Of a stretch of DNA of 49,835 bases, positions 49,559 to 49,835 are shown piece after piece. The stretch comes from an uncultured Eubacteriales bacterium (GTDB lineage: Bacteria; Bacillota; Clostridia; Oscillospirales; Acutalibacteraceae). The notes beneath the pieces are model-generated. The model did no database searches, had not been told where the DNA came from, and worked only from the letters and a program-made list of their open reading frames with translations. The stretch covers positions 1 through 49,835 of the forward strand of contig CAKUFK010000017.1 of the NCBI GenBank assembly GCA_934647945.1, given 5' to 3'. Numbering within the stretch: the stretch's first letter is position 1; every line of letters begins with the position of its first letter. Both the position numbers and the translations under genes were made by a program.

Positions 49559-49835
49559 TTATGTATGTGCAATAAACGCTTTGTTTAAAGGTTCATATTG
49601 CCCTCGGGGCAGGGGAATGATCGACCCGTCAGATAGAAAAACATCAGTTTTAGTGATTTTATCGATGCAGGAAAGGTTGACGATAAAGGAACGACCCATT
49701 CTGTAAAAACGTTCGTCCAATTTGCGCTCGAATTCTCCGAGTGTTTTTTTAACGGTATATATATGTCAACAAAGGTCCAGCCCTCATGTGCTTGAATGTA
49801 CTTTGTATAATAGTTGACCTGCGAAGCAAAGGAAT
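49559..49835 (-). pseudogene. LytTR response regulator, frameshifted and cut by the window edge
   Basis: The C-terminal DNA-binding domain can be read as VNYYTKYIQAHEGWTFVDIY followed, in another frame, by TVKKTLGEFERKLDERFYRM and GRSFIVNLSCIDKITK, the LytTR signature. The join lies in a TA-repeat (49756-49764); removing two bases would restore one frame. As given, the upstream frame goes on to a shifted, non-LytTR tail. The N-terminal receiver is outside the window. This is either a real frameshift or a sequencing error in a simple repeat. It is the partner of the kinase directly downstream. Confidence 0.65.

Overview
The window looks like a chromosomal segment of a GC-rich, spore-forming anaerobic Clostridia bacterium, probably of the Oscillospiraceae/Ruminococcaceae type. 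The reasons are: a yqfC-yqfD-phoH-ybeY-dgkA-era-yqzL-recO block in Bacillus/Clostridium order, the sporulation genes spoIID and an uninterrupted sigK, a complete rnfCDGEAB cluster with its usual NusG-II and Gx-transporter companions, a sodium-pump decarboxylase beta/gamma pair, an archaeal-type proS, and many TTG/GTG starts behind strong Shine-Dalgarno sites. The species cannot be read from the sequence alone.

Layout. 1-273: 94-bp tandem repeats. 334-1878: yqfC-yqfD. 2050-2673: a small protein with an N-terminal block like the PLMP domain of IscB proteins, with its own promoter and possibly an ATT start. 2791-3960: about 2.6 copies of a 443-bp, hairpin-dense, apparently non-coding repeat. 4226-9009: phoH, ybeY, dgkA, a membrane protein, era, yqzL-like and recO. 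9010-9366: a gene-free gap with a degenerate inverted relative of the 443-bp repeat. 9367-11751: mutS2. 11980-13020: a HEAT-like protein preceded by a probable stand-alone structured RNA of about 200 nt with its own promoter and terminator. 13069-17194: a YdcF protein, then an MBOAT acyltransferase and a DHHW partner. 17481-21875: gap, a degenerate kinase-like ATPase, a membrane protein and citrate synthase. 22104-24956: spoIID, sigK and a YjdF-like membrane protein. 25202-28056: decarboxylase beta and gamma subunits, then proS. 28269-30320: two cyclophilins around a cysteine-rich protein. 30637-34242: alpha/beta hydrolase, membrane-anchored MurF and Ddl. 34488-34772: tRNA-Val, tRNA-Glu and tRNA-Met behind a perfect consensus promoter. 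34864-40892: the Rnf operon, transcribed leftward. 41028-43439: Fe-type alcohol dehydrogenase, YbaK and a PHP phosphoesterase. 43688-44891: MarR plus a TauE/SafE exporter. 45068-49835: an accessory, lower-GC end with an ECF sigma factor carrying a large C-terminal extension, a TetR regulator diverging from two membrane genes, and a decaying LytTR/GHKL two-component system with an ABC-exporter remnant.

Functional themes. Rnf (ferredoxin:NAD+ oxidoreductase, ion pumping) and the decarboxylase beta subunit suggest membrane energetics based on an ion gradient. MurF, Ddl, DgkA, MBOAT/DHHW and YdcF serve the cell envelope. YqfC, YqfD, SpoIID and SigK serve sporulation. The parts most likely to be new are the PLMP-like protein next to the covarying hairpin repeats, the promoter-to-terminator RNA near 12.8-13.0 kb, the ECF factor with its extension, and the degenerate kinase-like ATPase. 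All assignments come from reading the sequence; no database search was run.
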